Assembly: GCF_000255655.1 (NCBI RefSeq) | Contig: NZ_JH636435.1 | Span: 1,251,819-1,315,818, forward strand | Direction: 5' to 3' | DNA: 64,000 nt | Source of the DNA: Schlesneria paludicola DSM 18645 | GTDB lineage: Bacteria; Planctomycetota; Planctomycetia; Planctomycetales; Planctomycetaceae | Shown: in pieces, positions 15,209 through 24,887 of the stretch | Layout of the letters: each line of letters begins with the position of its first letter | Position numbering within the stretch: position 1 is the first letter of the stretch | The notes under the pieces: model-generated | Database searches by the model: none | The model's input: the letters and a program-made list of their open reading frames with translations, nothing else | What the model was told of the DNA's origin: nothing | Program-made: the position numbers and the translations under genes

Positions 15209-17932
15209 CTAATCGAATCGATAATTGAAACCACCCGTATCGCTGAGCTGGATTTCGACTTGCGAGATCGCTTTTTCCTCGGCCATTCGAGCGAGCAATT
15301 CGCGGGAAATGTCTGGCAACACGGTCCCGGTCAAAATGTGGTCAACATTTCGGGCCCCCGTTTCCGTTTCCCGGCAGCGGCCGAGGATTCGGTCGACAAC
15401 TTCGGACGTGAACACAAGCTTCGCGCGATGGTTTTCAATCAATCGCTGCCCAATTCGCTTGAGCTGCAAATCGATAATGTTTCGCAAGACTTCATCGCCC
15501 AGCGAATAGTACGGCACCACAGTCATACGCCCAAGGAATGCCGGCTTGAAGCGTTCCAACAGCTTGGGCCGTAACTGCTCGCCCAGCTTCTCGGGATCAG
15601 GTCGCGTTTCGGGATCAGCACAGAGCGACTGAATCAGATCAGATCCCACATTCGAAGTGCACAGGATGATCGTGTTTTTGAAGTCGATCTCGCGTCCCTC
15701 GGCGTCTTCCAGCACACCTTTATCAAAGACCTGATAGAACAATTCCAGCACATCGTCGTGGGCTTTCTCGATCTCATCCAGCAGCACGACACAATAGGGC
15801 CGACGTCGGACGGCTTCGGTGAGCTTGCCCCCTTTTCCATAGCCGACAAGCCCTGGTGCCGACCCGATTAATGAAGAAGTCGTGTGCGACTGCTGGAACT
15901 CGGTCATATTGATGACGACCATGTTCTTTTCACCACCGTACAGCATCTCTGCGAGCGTCATCGCGGTTTCGGTCTTTCCGACGCCGCTCGGCCCGACCAG
16001 CAAGAACACGCCAATCGGGCGGCGTGGGTCAGTCAGATTCGCGCGGGCCGTCTGGATGCGACGGCTGATGGAGTGCAAAGCATGATTCTGACCGATAACA
16101 CGTTCGGTCATCCGCTCATGCAAGGTCGACACCATTCGAATTTCGTCCGTCAGCATTTTTCCAACGGGAATCCCCGTCCATCCCGAAACCACTTCAGCCA
16201 CAGCCTGGAAGTTGACGCAGGGTTGAACCAGCGGAAGTTCCCCCTGAATCTGCTTCAGCTCTGCCTGCAGGACATTGAGCTCTTCGCGCAGCTTTGTCGC
16301 TTCCGCTTCGGTCGGTGGAGCAGGGGGGGCGACCTTCGGTTGATCATCCTTTTTCTTGGTCGACGACTGCCCTGAAAGGCGATCGCGAATTTCACAGATC
16401 TTGGTGACACAATCCCGTTCGGTTGACCAGCGTTTTTCGAGTTCGACCAGTTCCGCCTGAGCGTTCGTCCGCTGTTCGGTCAATTCACCGATTCTCACAG
16501 CATGGTTCGCGCCAGCGGCCGCTTCACGCGTCAGAACATCCACCTTCAAGGTGATTTGTTCAATCTGCCGCTTCAGATCCTCAATCGGTGCCGGAATCGC
16601 CGAGTGACCTACGGCGACACGGGCCGCCGCCGTATCGAGCAGACTGACGGCTTTGTCGGGAAGCTGCCGTCCCGTGATGTAACGGTGCGACAACCGGACG
16701 GCCCCGGCAATCGCTTCGTCCAGAATTCGCAAATTATGATGGTTCTCGAGCATATTCACGAGACCATGCAACATGATCTCGGCCTGATGCTCGGAAGGCT
16801 CTTCGACCTTCACGACCTGGAATCGTCGTGTGAGCGCCGCATCTTTCTCGAAGTACTGTTTGTACTCGGACCAGGTCGTCGCACAGATCGTCCGAAGCTC
16901 ACCCCGCGCAAGCGCCGGCTTCAGCAGATTCGCGGCATCGTTCTGCCCGGCCTGTCCACCCGCACCGATCAGGGTGTGTGCTTCGTCGATAAATAGAATG
17001 ATGGGTTGGGCCGACGCCTTGACTTCTTGAATGACCGACTTCAAGCGATTTTCGAATTCCCCTTTAACGCCAGCCCCCGCTTGCAACAGCCCCAGATCGA
17101 GCACGCGAACGGCCACGTTTTGAAGGGGTGGAGGAACGTCGCCCGCGGCGATTCGTTGTGCAAACCCTTCCACGACAGCCGTTTTTCCAACCCCCGCCTC
17201 ACCTGTCAGAATCGGATTGTTTTGCCGACGCCGCATCAGAATGTCGATCAATTGGCGAATCTCGGAATCGCGACCTGAAACGTTGTCGAGCGCACCGCTT
17301 CGCGATCGTTCCGTCAGATCGACCGTGTATTGATCGAGCGCCGGAGTCTTGCCACCTCCGGGACGCAGCTCCGGCCCACCCGTTCCCGCCGCAGGACGAG
17401 AGAGCGGAGCGTCTTCCGTCGACCCTGCCGTGACTTCTCGCATTTCACGAGCTAGCGCATCAGGCGCCAGACTTGCTAGTTCACGCACGCTGGTGAGAAA
17501 CGACTGGCTGACTTTGGAATTGGTCAACGCAGCAAGCAAGATGTGGCCACTGCGAACTGCGGGTTCGCTCTGTTCGACCGAGGCATAGATCCAGGCATCA
17601 CGAACCAGATCCACCAGCAACGGAGACAACGCAGGTGAGCGAGCATTCCCGGTCTTAAAACCGTCAATGGCGCGGGTCAGGGCGGCGTCGAGACGGCCTT
17701 GATCGATGTTGTAGTGCTTGAAAATCTTCGTCAGATCGGAATTCTGAATCTCCAACAGCTTTTGCAGCCAGTGTTCGACTTCAACCGTGTAGTTCGTTCG
17801 TGAGAGACATAACCCCGCGGCGCTTTCCAGTGCGCGGCGACAGGTGTCATTGAGCTTACCAACCATTGACCGCAGATTGACTTCCACGACGCTGCCCCCA
17901 ACAGATATTTGAGAGTTGAACGGGATTGTCAT
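15209..17932 (-). CDS. clpV: T6SS sheath-disassembly ATPase ClpV (TssH), AAA+ ClpB family
   Basis: 907 residues from the ATG at 17932 (MTIPFNSQ). An ATG 90 bp upstream exists, but that extension would cross a short dispersed palindrome and does not resemble the family N-terminus. A Clp N-domain (~10-160), a Pro/Gly-rich linker (~180-205), AAA1 with Walker A GEAGVGKT and Walker B ILFIDEAHTLIGAGG, a coiled-coil middle region, and AAA2 with Walker A GPSGVGKT and Walker B VVLLDEIEKAH are all intact. GAGGQAG after the first Walker B and the divergent N-domain favour ClpV over housekeeping ClpB, and the position next to vgrG agrees. ClpV recycles contracted TssBC sheaths in the cytoplasm using ATP. 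No clear ribosome binding site precedes the start. Confidence 0.93.
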   Translation of the reverse strand: MTIPFNSQISVGGSVVEVNLRSMVGKLNDTCRRALESAAGLCLSRTNYTVEVEHWLQKLLEIQNSDLTKIFKHYNIDQGRLDAALTRAIDGFKTGNARSPALSPLLVDLVRDAWIYASVEQSEPAVRSGHILLAALTNSKVSQSFLTSVRELASLAPDALAREMREVTAGSTEDAPLSRPAAGTGGPELRPGGGKTPALDQYTVDLTERSRSGALDNVSGRDSEIRQLIDILMRRRQNNPILTGEAGVGKTAVVEGFAQRIAAGDVPPPLQNVAVRVLDLGLLQAGAGVKGEFENRLKSVIQEVKASAQPIILFIDEAHTLIGAGGQAGQNDAANLLKPALARGELRTICATTWSEYKQYFEKDAALTRRFQVVKVEEPSEHQAEIMLHGLVNMLENHHNLRILDEAIAGAVRLSHRYITGRQLPDKAVSLLDTAAARVAVGHSAIPAPIEDLKRQIEQITLKVDVLTREAAAGANHAVRIGELTEQRTNAQAELVELEKRWSTERDCVTKICEIRDRLSGQSSTKKKDDQPKVAPPAPPTEAEATKLREELNVLQAELKQIQGELPLVQPCVNFQAVAEVVSGWTGIPVGKMLTDEIRMVSTLHERMTERVIGQNHALHSISRRIQTARANLTDPRRPIGVFLLVGPSGVGKTETAMTLAEMLYGGEKNMVVINMTEFQQSHTTSSLIGSAPGLVGYGKGGKLTEAVRRRPYCVVLLDEIEKAHDDVLELFYQVFDKGVLEDAEGREIDFKNTIILCTSNVGSDLIQSLCADPETRPDPEKLGEQLRPKLLERFKPAFLGRMTVVPYYSLGDEVLRNIIDLQLKRIGQRLIENHRAKLVFTSEVVDRILGRCRETETGARNVDHILTGTVLPDISRELLARMAEEKAISQVEIQLSDTGGFNYRFD

Positions 17933-18591
17933 TTGAGGCCGACGAAAACAAGCGTCGTGGCACAGCCACTCTGTCCTGATAGATTCACGCCAGACAGATT
18001 CACGAGCATCGCCCGCAGGCACGTGGGCCTGCGAGCGACGAGTTCATCAACGTGTCAACTCAGGTTTGAAGTGCCACTTGCCCCCGCGCGTTTTTCGTCG
18101 TCGCATCATGACTTTCACACAATAAGTACGGCCCTAGTTGAATTCAACAACAAGCTGATTACAGCAGGATTGAATTGCCTGCCAACAATCCACCGACGGT
18201 CACCAGAATTGAACAGTTGATTTTGAGAAGGGCAAGCCGTCGGATTCGTGGCTCGTGCCTTCGAACACAACCCAAGCGCCGGCCGCCGCCGCGATGCGCC
18301 GAGCCACAATACACAAAACGTCATGTCAGTGATACCGACCGGCTGATTACCGCCAGTGCGTCCACTAATCCAAGAATGCTCGACGGCTGGACTGCAAAGA
18401 GCCAACAACGTTAATAAGAGTATGAGGGCGCCGTTGTCGTCGAGATTGGCACGAACCCACCATGCTCGGCACAAAGAGCGAGTTGGCCTGAATCCGTTCA
18501 CCACACGTCGCAAACGCAACGGTAGCCAGAAAGGAAATTCGGTGCGACGACTCGATCAAAAAGACCGAGACAGTCGCGTGACGCACGAAAA
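17933..18591. other. Intergenic region upstream of clpV (659 bp)
   Basis: The clpV promoter is expected here. One short palindrome (17951-17975) is present. A 134-codon minus-strand frame (18115-18519) has no ribosome binding site and unusual composition and was not accepted. Otherwise nothing is recognised. Confidence 0.5.
17951..17975. repeat. Short dispersed palindrome GTGGC-ACA-GCCAC
   Basis: The minus-strand reading GGACAGAGTGGCTGTGCCAC is a 20-base exact match to the copy at 25267-25286; a variant occurs at 44329-44352. The stem is GTGGC/GCCAC. Confidence 0.7.
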
Positions 18592-19083
18592 TCAGCGCGT
18601 TGTTGCAGTAGCACGCGCCTGCTGAACCGCGGCACGCTTTTCGAGAGCTGTTGTCAGCTTGGACTGAAACTCGCGAGGGTCGGAAAAACCGACGGAACGC
18701 ATCAGCAAATCGGCGTCTGGCGTGAGCACAATAATCGACGGAACACGTTCAACTTCAAGAATTTGAGCGATCTTGCGATCTTTATCAAAATCGAGATGCA
18801 CGGGAATGAACTCGCTCTCGATCATCGCCACGGTCTGCTTATCGCCGAGTGTTTCGTTGTCGAAGCGGCGGCACGGCCCACACCACGTCGCCCCGAACAC
18901 GATCATGATCGGCTTATCATGCTGAACCGCCAGCTTCTGAGCCGTTTTCAAGTTCGGCTGCCACTTCACCTTGGCTGCTGCCGTGGTGGCCATACGAGGG
19001 AGATCCGCGAGTACCGCCCCAGCCAGCGACGCCAAGGCGAATCCAGAACCAACCACTTCATAGAGAAACAAACGGCGGTTCAT
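18592..19083 (-). CDS. Exported thioredoxin-like protein
   Basis: 163 residues from the ATG at 19083, which follows GGGAG at good spacing; an in-frame ATG at 19191 has no such site. Residues 1-26 (MNRRLFLYEVVGSGFALASL...) look like an export signal, possibly twin-arginine-like. The thioredoxin fold follows: IMIVFGATWCGPCRRF carries the redox CxxC, then FIPVHLDFDKD and the cis-Pro segment RVPSIIVLTPD. Probable role is thiol-disulfide exchange or redox protection outside the cytoplasm; substrate unknown. The direction matches clpV but the 659-bp gap argues against one operon. Confidence 0.88.
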   Translation of the reverse strand: MNRRLFLYEVVGSGFALASLAGAVLADLPRMATTAAAKVKWQPNLKTAQKLAVQHDKPIMIVFGATWCGPCRRFDNETLGDKQTVAMIESEFIPVHLDFDKDRKIAQILEVERVPSIIVLTPDADLLMRSVGFSDPREFQSKLTTALEKRAAVQQARATATTR

Positions 19084-19266
19084 AACCGACTCCCTTCGCA
19101 ATTCAGCCGCATCCGAGTCCGCGAGCGATAGAATCAGTATCGGCGGTTCAATCCGCATTTCTGGTAGAGTTTCGTTCAGCGACCCGAACAAATTGCAGCG
19201 TTTTGTCGAGTCGTTTAGGATTCAGCAGACTTGGCAGCTCGATCGCAAGCAATCTGGACCGAAGAC

Positions 19267-19542
19267 ATGACTCCCCCACACCCAAAGAATCCGCTACACG
19301 GCGTCACACTCGCCGCCATGCTCGAACAACTCGTCGAACAGTATGGCTGGGAAACTCTGAGCCAATCGATCCCGGTTCGCTGCTTCACATACCATCCGAG
19401 CCTCAAATCAAGCCTGCACTTCCTGCGGCGAACCCCTTGGGCTCGCGCCAAAGTCGAATCGCTGTACCTGCACTACTTAGAAGAGAAACCAGCCGCATTC
19501 GAAGAGTTGCCAGCAGTAGAGCCCACACCCACCGAAGAGTGA
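19267..19542 (+). CDS. VF530 / DUF2132 family small protein
   Basis: 91 residues. The run NPLHGVTLAAMLEQLV, then YGWETLSQ, the pair SIPVRCFTYHPSLKSSLHFLR, and TPWARAKVESLYL match the VF530 family, which has a small helical fold and has been described as DNA-binding. The C-terminal ~20 residues are acidic and Pro-rich. The start MTPPHPKNPL is preferred to an ATG 36 bp upstream because the family begins near NPLHG. Function is known only by family name. Confidence 0.88.
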   Translation: MTPPHPKNPLHGVTLAAMLEQLVEQYGWETLSQSIPVRCFTYHPSLKSSLHFLRRTPWARAKVESLYLHYLEEKPAAFEELPAVEPTPTEE

Positions 19543-19792
19543 GCCCAATGATCGAAGCCTCGTCGAACCATGGGTTCGATGTTCGATTTACCGTCGAAGC
19601 CGCTGATTTGGGGCCTTTCGGGGTTTTCCGAAAGATGTACTGACAGTACACTCCAGGTGATCCGCGCAGGGACGGTGCGGTCGTACGGACTGAAATCCGG
19701 CCGTTCCTGCCGATGCCAAAGGCACGCAACCATCATTGAGGGAATGGTTCGGATCGAGACTGGATCTTAGACTTATCGGAAGGGATGCCGCG

Positions 19793-21061
19793 ATGTCTGC
19801 GAAGTCGTTTCGTTTGCTCCATGCTGCAAACCTTCAACTGGACTGCCCTCTCCGCGGAGCGGGCCTCCAAAACGACGAGATTCGCGACATTCTTGACGCG
19901 GCCACGCTGACCGCGTTTGAACGGATCGTCACGATCGCAATTGAAAAAGACGTCGATGGCGTCTTGATCACGGGCAACACATTCGACGCCAGCTTCGCCA
20001 GCCTCGCCGCAGAAGTCGCGATGCGCGAGGGGTTCTCACGACTCGCCGATCACAATATTCCCGTCTTTATCACTCCGGGCGAAATGGATCCGGACGCCGC
20101 GTGGCTTGATCTACCTCGATTGCCCGACAACGTCACGCTTTTCACCGATGTCACCGATCCACCGGTCGACCTGACGAGCCACGGTCACCTGCTCGCAACA
20201 CTCTTCCCCGTAACGGCCACGACCTCGATCGAACCCGAGGAACTCGCGAACATTCTGGGCGGCCGTACCACGTCGAAAGGCAATCGCCCCTTCGTCGTCG
20301 GGATGCTGTTGTCAGGCTCGGCCGGCGGACCAAAGGATGCTCGCAAATCAAAGCAGAACCGCTTCGCCGCACTCGACTGGGTCGTTTGCCACGAGGGAAC
20401 GAACGCCGATTCTCTGCCATTAACCGACGGACACGCTCATATGCAGTCCGCACCACAGGGACTCGATCGCTCGGAAACCGGAGCACGCGGCGTAACACTG
20501 TTGGAAGTGGATTCGGCACGAAAAACGAAACTGACGAAAATTCCCGTGGCACCGGTTCGCTGGGAAACAATCGTTCAGCCAATCGACCATGTCAAAGATC
20601 GCGAAGCACTGCTCGAACGGATGCTCGGCCAATTGGAGCGTTTGCCCAATTTCCACGGCGAACTGGTCCGGATCATCGACTGGAAACTTGACCGAACATC
20701 GGGCGAAGCCAACGGCTGGGAGTCGGACACCGCGGCAAAGGAGCTGGGAGAAGCACTCACAGAGCTCAGCGATCAACCCGATGGTCTGCGGTATGTGCAT
20801 CGAGTGAGTGCGCTCGAGCCTGACTTGACGTTGATCGAGCCCGCCCACCGAGAAGTCCTCACCGAATATCTGCTGGCACTGGAACGTCGAGCCCCTTCAA
20901 AACAGGCCGATTTTGCGAAATGGATTGCCGAGGCACGTGTCGGTGATCTTGTGAATTCGGGACGTTGGGAACAATGGAGTGAATCGCTTCAGCCACAGCA
21001 GGTCACAGAACGTGCGCAACAACTCGGCTGGAAGTGGTTCGCAACGATCGGGAAGAAATAA
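19793..21061 (+). CDS. YhaO/SbcD-like calcineurin-fold protein with degenerate metal site
   Basis: 422 residues; ATG after GGAAGGGA. The layout is that of the DNA-repair exonuclease (YhaO/SbcD, Mre11-type) family paired with an SMC-like ATPase, here the next gene. The metal ligands are replaced: motif I, usually ADLHLD, is ANLQLD; motif II GDxxD is GNTFD; motif III GNHD is GEMD; and the GHxH region reads VCHEG. A dinuclear metal centre therefore looks impossible, so nuclease activity is unlikely. The C-terminal half (from ~270) resembles the capping and helical region that contacts the ATPase coiled coil. Coupling to the downstream gene (99 bp away) suggests it still works as a structural partner. 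Confidence 0.8.
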   Translation: MSAKSFRLLHAANLQLDCPLRGAGLQNDEIRDILDAATLTAFERIVTIAIEKDVDGVLITGNTFDASFASLAAEVAMREGFSRLADHNIPVFITPGEMDPDAAWLDLPRLPDNVTLFTDVTDPPVDLTSHGHLLATLFPVTATTSIEPEELANILGGRTTSKGNRPFVVGMLLSGSAGGPKDARKSKQNRFAALDWVVCHEGTNADSLPLTDGHAHMQSAPQGLDRSETGARGVTLLEVDSARKTKLTKIPVAPVRWETIVQPIDHVKDREALLERMLGQLERLPNFHGELVRIIDWKLDRTSGEANGWESDTAAKELGEALTELSDQPDGLRYVHRVSALEPDLTLIEPAHREVLTEYLLALERRAPSKQADFAKWIAEARVGDLVNSGRWEQWSESLQPQQVTERAQQLGWKWFATIGKK

Positions 21062-21160
21062 GTAACGGCAACAAGGTTGATTCGGAGCACCGTGAACGAC
21101 GGTGCCCGCGATCTATGCATCATCGACGAGCGGCGTTGTGCAGCAAGGAGGGACATCCCG

Positions 21161-24100
21161 ATGCGGATCACCGGGATTGAGATCGAACGATTCGGCGTCT
21201 GGCAAAACTACCGGCAACCACTGAACCGGGAGGGGTTGACGGTCTTTTACGGCCCGAACGAAGCCGGCAAGACGACCCTGCTCAGGTTTATCCGTGGCGT
21301 CCTGTACGGTTTCCCGCCCGACGATCAACTGCTTCCTAATAAGAAGAAGTCACGTCGAGAATCACAGTCGGGCCTTCTGCGCGTCGAACATCGCGGCCGC
21401 GAGTTCGAGATTCGACGCTCTGGCTACGGCGAAGATCCGGGCGTCCTTTCCGTCAACGGCGTGCCCTCGGGCGAGTCGACGACGACTTTCATGGAAGAAC
21501 TACTCGCCTCCACTGACGAAAAACTCTTCGAGTCCGTCTTCGCCGTCGGACTGCCCGAACTTCAACAGTTTGCCACGCTGACTGCCGATCAAGTCGGTAA
21601 CCATCTCTACGGCATGACTCTTGGTCCCCAGGGCCGCGTCTTGATGGAACTGCCCAACCGCGCGAATGGTGAACTGCACCACCTGCTTTCAAACAGCGGG
21701 CACGCGCTGATTCCCGCGTTGATGAAGCGACATGAAGAGCTGCTGCGTCAATCCGCGAGCGTCACCCGACAGCGCGACCGCTACCGTGATCTGCTGCGGA
21801 AGAAAACGGAACTCGATGATCGGATCATCAAGCAACGTGCACGCCAGGGAGAACTGCAATCCAACCTCCGCGGCTTCAGCCATCTCGAGAAAGTCCACCC
21901 TCCCTGGGCGCGCTGCCGCGAATTCCGACGTGAACTGAATACGCTGCCCGACTTCAGTGATTTCCCTTCGGACGGCGTGGCGCGCATCGAACGGCTTGAA
22001 CGCGACATCGACTCGGCCACACAAGCCCGCGAGGTGCTGCTGTCGGAAATCTCGCACATTAACCACCGATTGGCGTCGATTCGAATCGATCCCGAGATTC
22101 GCCGATTCTCGGGCGCCGTGCAGATCGTCGTCGAACAACGGGCGCTCACGAAGGATATCGAGCCGCGTGTTTACGAACTCGATCGCCAAGCCAATGCCGT
22201 GCAGCACGAATTGAACGACCACCTGGTCGCGCTGGGGCCGCAGTGGTCGCTGTCACGACTGGACTCTGTGCAGGACTCACCCGAATCGCATGCACGATTC
22301 GTACAGGCGGCGCGGTCGTACCAAGCGGTGCATACCAAGACACGACGGATGCAACGCCGCTATCGCAAAGCGAACATCAAGATTCGCGACACCGAACTGT
22401 CATTGCGAACCGAGCTGCAGTCTCAAGGTGTTCCCGTCGAATCACTGAATGAATCGATCAAGATCGCCCAAGAACGGCTTGGCCAATTGGTCGAACTGGG
22501 ACGCTGGCACTCACGCGCATCACAGCTCGAACAACAAACTATCGGAATTGACGAACAACTCGAACGACTCAACGATCGGAATGGAATTCCAGACTGGATC
22601 TTCGGAATTCTCGCTTGGTTCACCATCGCCGGATTTGGACTGTGCATCGCGGGGATCTATGCCGCCGTTTACACCGGATGGCTGGTCGGTTTGATCTTCA
22701 TCCTGCTCTCGGTCTTTGCCGGCGGAACGGCTTGGGCGTTTCGAAACCACTTCGAACGCAACCTGCAGGAGCAGGTGGCACGCCTACGTGAACAACGACG
22801 AAATTTCGAATCCGACCGCTGGACGATCCTTTCACAAGTCCAGGCGTACATCGATCAGACCGGGATGCGTGAATGGTGGGGCCAAAACTTGACCGCCGAT
22901 GATCTCGCCAGTGGCGACTTGCTCGCCGAATCCGCGAGAAGGACGGCCAATCTGGAACGCGTGCAGCGAGAATTTGTGGATGTGCTGCAGATACGCCGAC
23001 GCTTGAGTGCCTATCGAGGCCAGCTTCAACTGCAACAGCGGGAGCTTGGAAACGCACGCAAAAACTGGTGCCAGATGCTCGCGCACCTCGGCTTTGACGA
23101 AACCGTCGATGTCGAAACGGCATTTGCACACTGGAAGCGCGTCATCGCGGCGCGCGACCGACGGCGAAAGCACCTGGCGCTGCTTGAACAGTCGCGCGAC
23201 GTCCGCCTCTCCTTCGATCGGTTCCGCAACCAGGTCGAGAGCCTCGGACATCGAATGCACCGACCAAAACTCAACTATCAAACTCCCTCGGAAGTCGTTG
23301 ACCTGTGGGAACAGGAATTGCGTACCGCGCGCGAACTGCTGAACGAACGCAAACAGCTTCGCAAACAGTCTGTACTGCACCGCCGCGAAGCCGCAGAATG
23401 GATGCGGAAAATGGATGGACTGCGCAAAGAACACCTGCACTTGCTGACTCTCGCCGGCGTCTCGCAGCGGTCGCAACTGGATCATCGTCTTGAGCTGATG
23501 GAACGTCGTAACCAGGTCGAATCGCTACTCGAATTGACCACCCGCGAACTGGAACAAATCGTCAGTTCACAGCCGGACATCTCGTTCGTCGAAGACGACC
23601 TGCTGCGTTACAACCCGAAAGACGCTGCCGGACTTGTGAAGCAATTCAATCGTGAACACGAAGAACTCGAACATCTGCTCCAGCAAACATTCGAACAACT
23701 CGGCACGATCAAGCAGGAACTGAAGCAACTTGAGAACGATCGCCGTGGCACACGCGTCAGGCGCGAGCTCGCCAACGTTGAACACGACTTGAAGACGGCG
23801 TGGCACACCTGGTTCTCTGCATCGCTCGCGGAAGATGCCATCCAGGATGTCGCGGCCCAGTTCGAACAGGCAAACCAACCCGAAATGCTCGCCGCCGCCA
23901 TTCCATTCTTGCAAAAACTCACGCTCGGCAAGTATCACCACCTCTGGACGCCGCTCGGCCGGAAACAACTGTTCGTCGATGACAACAAGAACGATTCGCA
24001 GCCCGCCGAGCGCCTCAGCGGCGGAACGCGTGAGCAATTGTTTCTCTCGATCCGCCTGGCGATGGTCAAAGCGTTTGCCAAGAACAACGTCGATCTGCCA

Positions 24101-24316
24101 ATGGTTCTAGACGACGTCACCGTGAACTTCGACGTCGATCGCTCGGACGCCGCCGTCGAAACACTGCTCGACTTCACCAGCGACGGCCAGCAACTACTCG
24201 TTTTCACAAGCCATTTGCACTACGCACAATTGTTCGAGAAACGCGGTGTGAAACCGATCTACCTGCCATCGCGACACCCCTCAACCGGCGCCGTGGAAGA
24301 ACGCCGCGCAGGTTAA
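21161..24316 (+). CDS. YhaN-like AAA/SMC-type ATPase with coiled coils and central membrane hairpin
   Basis: 1051 residues. The ATG at 21161 follows AAGGAGGG, better than an in-frame ATG 84 bp upstream. N-terminal ATPase half: MRITGIEIERFGVW, then Walker A GPNEAGKTT. Long Arg/Gln/Glu-rich coiled coils run from ~170 to ~860, broken at about 485-540 by two adjacent membrane helices (WIFGILAWFTIAGFGLC and WLVGLIFILLSVFAGG), as in YhaN. The C-terminal half has signature RLSGGTREQLFLSIRLA and Walker B LPMVLDDVTVNFD. It would form a Rad50-like complex with the preceding YhaO-like protein at the inner membrane; the partner's lost active site leaves the activity of the complex open. Confidence 0.9.
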   Translation: MRITGIEIERFGVWQNYRQPLNREGLTVFYGPNEAGKTTLLRFIRGVLYGFPPDDQLLPNKKKSRRESQSGLLRVEHRGREFEIRRSGYGEDPGVLSVNGVPSGESTTTFMEELLASTDEKLFESVFAVGLPELQQFATLTADQVGNHLYGMTLGPQGRVLMELPNRANGELHHLLSNSGHALIPALMKRHEELLRQSASVTRQRDRYRDLLRKKTELDDRIIKQRARQGELQSNLRGFSHLEKVHPPWARCREFRRELNTLPDFSDFPSDGVARIERLERDIDSATQAREVLLSEISHINHRLASIRIDPEIRRFSGAVQIVVEQRALTKDIEPRVYELDRQANAVQHELNDHLVALGPQWSLSRLDSVQDSPESHARFVQAARSYQAVHTKTRRMQRRYRKANIKIRDTELSLRTELQSQGVPVESLNESIKIAQERLGQLVELGRWHSRASQLEQQTIGIDEQLERLNDRNGIPDWIFGILAWFTIAGFGLCIAGIYAAVYTGWLVGLIFILLSVFAGGTAWAFRNHFERNLQEQVARLREQRRNFESDRWTILSQVQAYIDQTGMREWWGQNLTADDLASGDLLAESARRTANLERVQREFVDVLQIRRRLSAYRGQLQLQQRELGNARKNWCQMLAHLGFDETVDVETAFAHWKRVIAARDRRRKHLALLEQSRDVRLSFDRFRNQVESLGHRMHRPKLNYQTPSEVVDLWEQELRTARELLNERKQLRKQSVLHRREAAEWMRKMDGLRKEHLHLLTLAGVSQRSQLDHRLELMERRNQVESLLELTTRELEQIVSSQPDISFVEDDLLRYNPKDAAGLVKQFNREHEELEHLLQQTFEQLGTIKQELKQLENDRRGTRVRRELANVEHDLKTAWHTWFSASLAEDAIQDVAAQFEQANQPEMLAAAIPFLQKLTLGKYHHLWTPLGRKQLFVDDNKNDSQPAERLSGGTREQLFLSIRLAMVKAFAKNNVDLPMVLDDVTVNFDVDRSDAAVETLLDFTSDGQQLLVFTSHLHYAQLFEKRGVKPIYLPSRHPSTGAVEERRAG

Positions 24317-24403
24317 GAAGATTGTCGATTCAACTTGAACAAGAGGGAACCCTCTTTCCGCGTTCAAAAAAAACTCGCGCAAGACGGAGTCGAAAATTTA
24401 CTC

Positions 24404-24427
24404 GTTACCAAGCTCCTGCTTGGTGAC
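24404..24427. repeat. GTTACCAAGC palindrome, intact copy
   Basis: GTTACCAAGC-TCCT-GCTTGGTGAC, ten-base arms with one mismatch and a four-base loop. The same palindrome occurs at 26695-26820 with a MITE-like element in its loop. Confidence 0.75.
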
Positions 24428-24643
24428 GCCTCTTTGCGATCTCATTCGATGACGCGCTGGAAAGTGGCGGGGGCTCCTCGCACACTCTCTCGATGACGAG
24501 GAAAAGTGAGGAGAACAAATCGGCTGAAGTCGACATAGCGTCGGCTCGCCAACGACTCGATGAAGCCCGCTCTACCGTCCAACATCAAAGCCATCACCGC
24601 GGTGACATGAGCCTATGTTGCATCCACAACGGCATCGCGGAAA

Positions 24644-24677
24644 CGAAACAAGGCGGGATCGCTCCCGCCTTGTTTCG
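24644..24677 (-). terminator. Strong 15-bp stem hairpin, likely terminator of the 32-residue gene
   Basis: Arms CGAAACAAGGCGGGA and TCCCGCCTTGTTTCG are perfectly complementary around a TCGC loop. It lies 100 bases after the stop of the minus-strand gene at 24777-24875. On that strand it is followed by TTTCCGC, a short U-run only. Confidence 0.65.
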
Positions 24678-24776
24678 TGATTTGCATGTCCGACAATTTC
24701 GATAACACCGAGCGCAGATTCACAGGGGAATGTTTGAATCAACCCGTGACTCAGCTTTTGCCCAGCTCACGTCGAA

Positions 24777-24875
24777 TCAGACGCCCAACTTGCGTCGACG
24801 AGCCTTGCGAGCCTTCGAGCTGGCAGGACGGGTACCGTGGTTGGCCTTGTTCACTTTGCGGGTATTCTTCGCCAT
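24777..24875 (-). CDS. 32-residue Lys/Arg-rich small protein
   Basis: The frame reads MAKNTRKVNKANHGTRPASS then KARKARRRKLGV and a TGA. The ATG is preceded by AGAGAGG about ten bases upstream. Twelve of 32 residues are Lys or Arg and there is no hydrophobic core, as in small ribosomal or RNA-binding proteins. A perfect 16-base palindrome, CTCTTAAATTTAAGAG, sits just upstream of and partly within the ribosome-binding region, and a strong hairpin follows the gene. I do not recognise the family; a ribosome-associated role is only a guess. It is shorter than most gene-calling cut-offs and is likely to be missed in automatic annotation. Confidence 0.65.
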   Translation of the reverse strand: MAKNTRKVNKANHGTRPASSKARKARRRKLGV

Positions 24876-24887
24876 AACTTAAAACCT

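Larger units (their letters stand above)
24317..24776. other. Intergenic region after the yhaN-like gene (460 bp)
   Basis: It holds a weak hairpin AAGAGGGAACCCTCTT (24341-24356), possibly ending the yhaON transcript, the GTTACCAAGC palindrome (24404-24427) and a strong hairpin (24644-24677). No gene is seen. Confidence 0.5.

Noticed and set aside
18115..18519. 134-codon minus-strand frame upstream of clpV
   Set aside because: No ribosome binding site, no family match, irregular composition.
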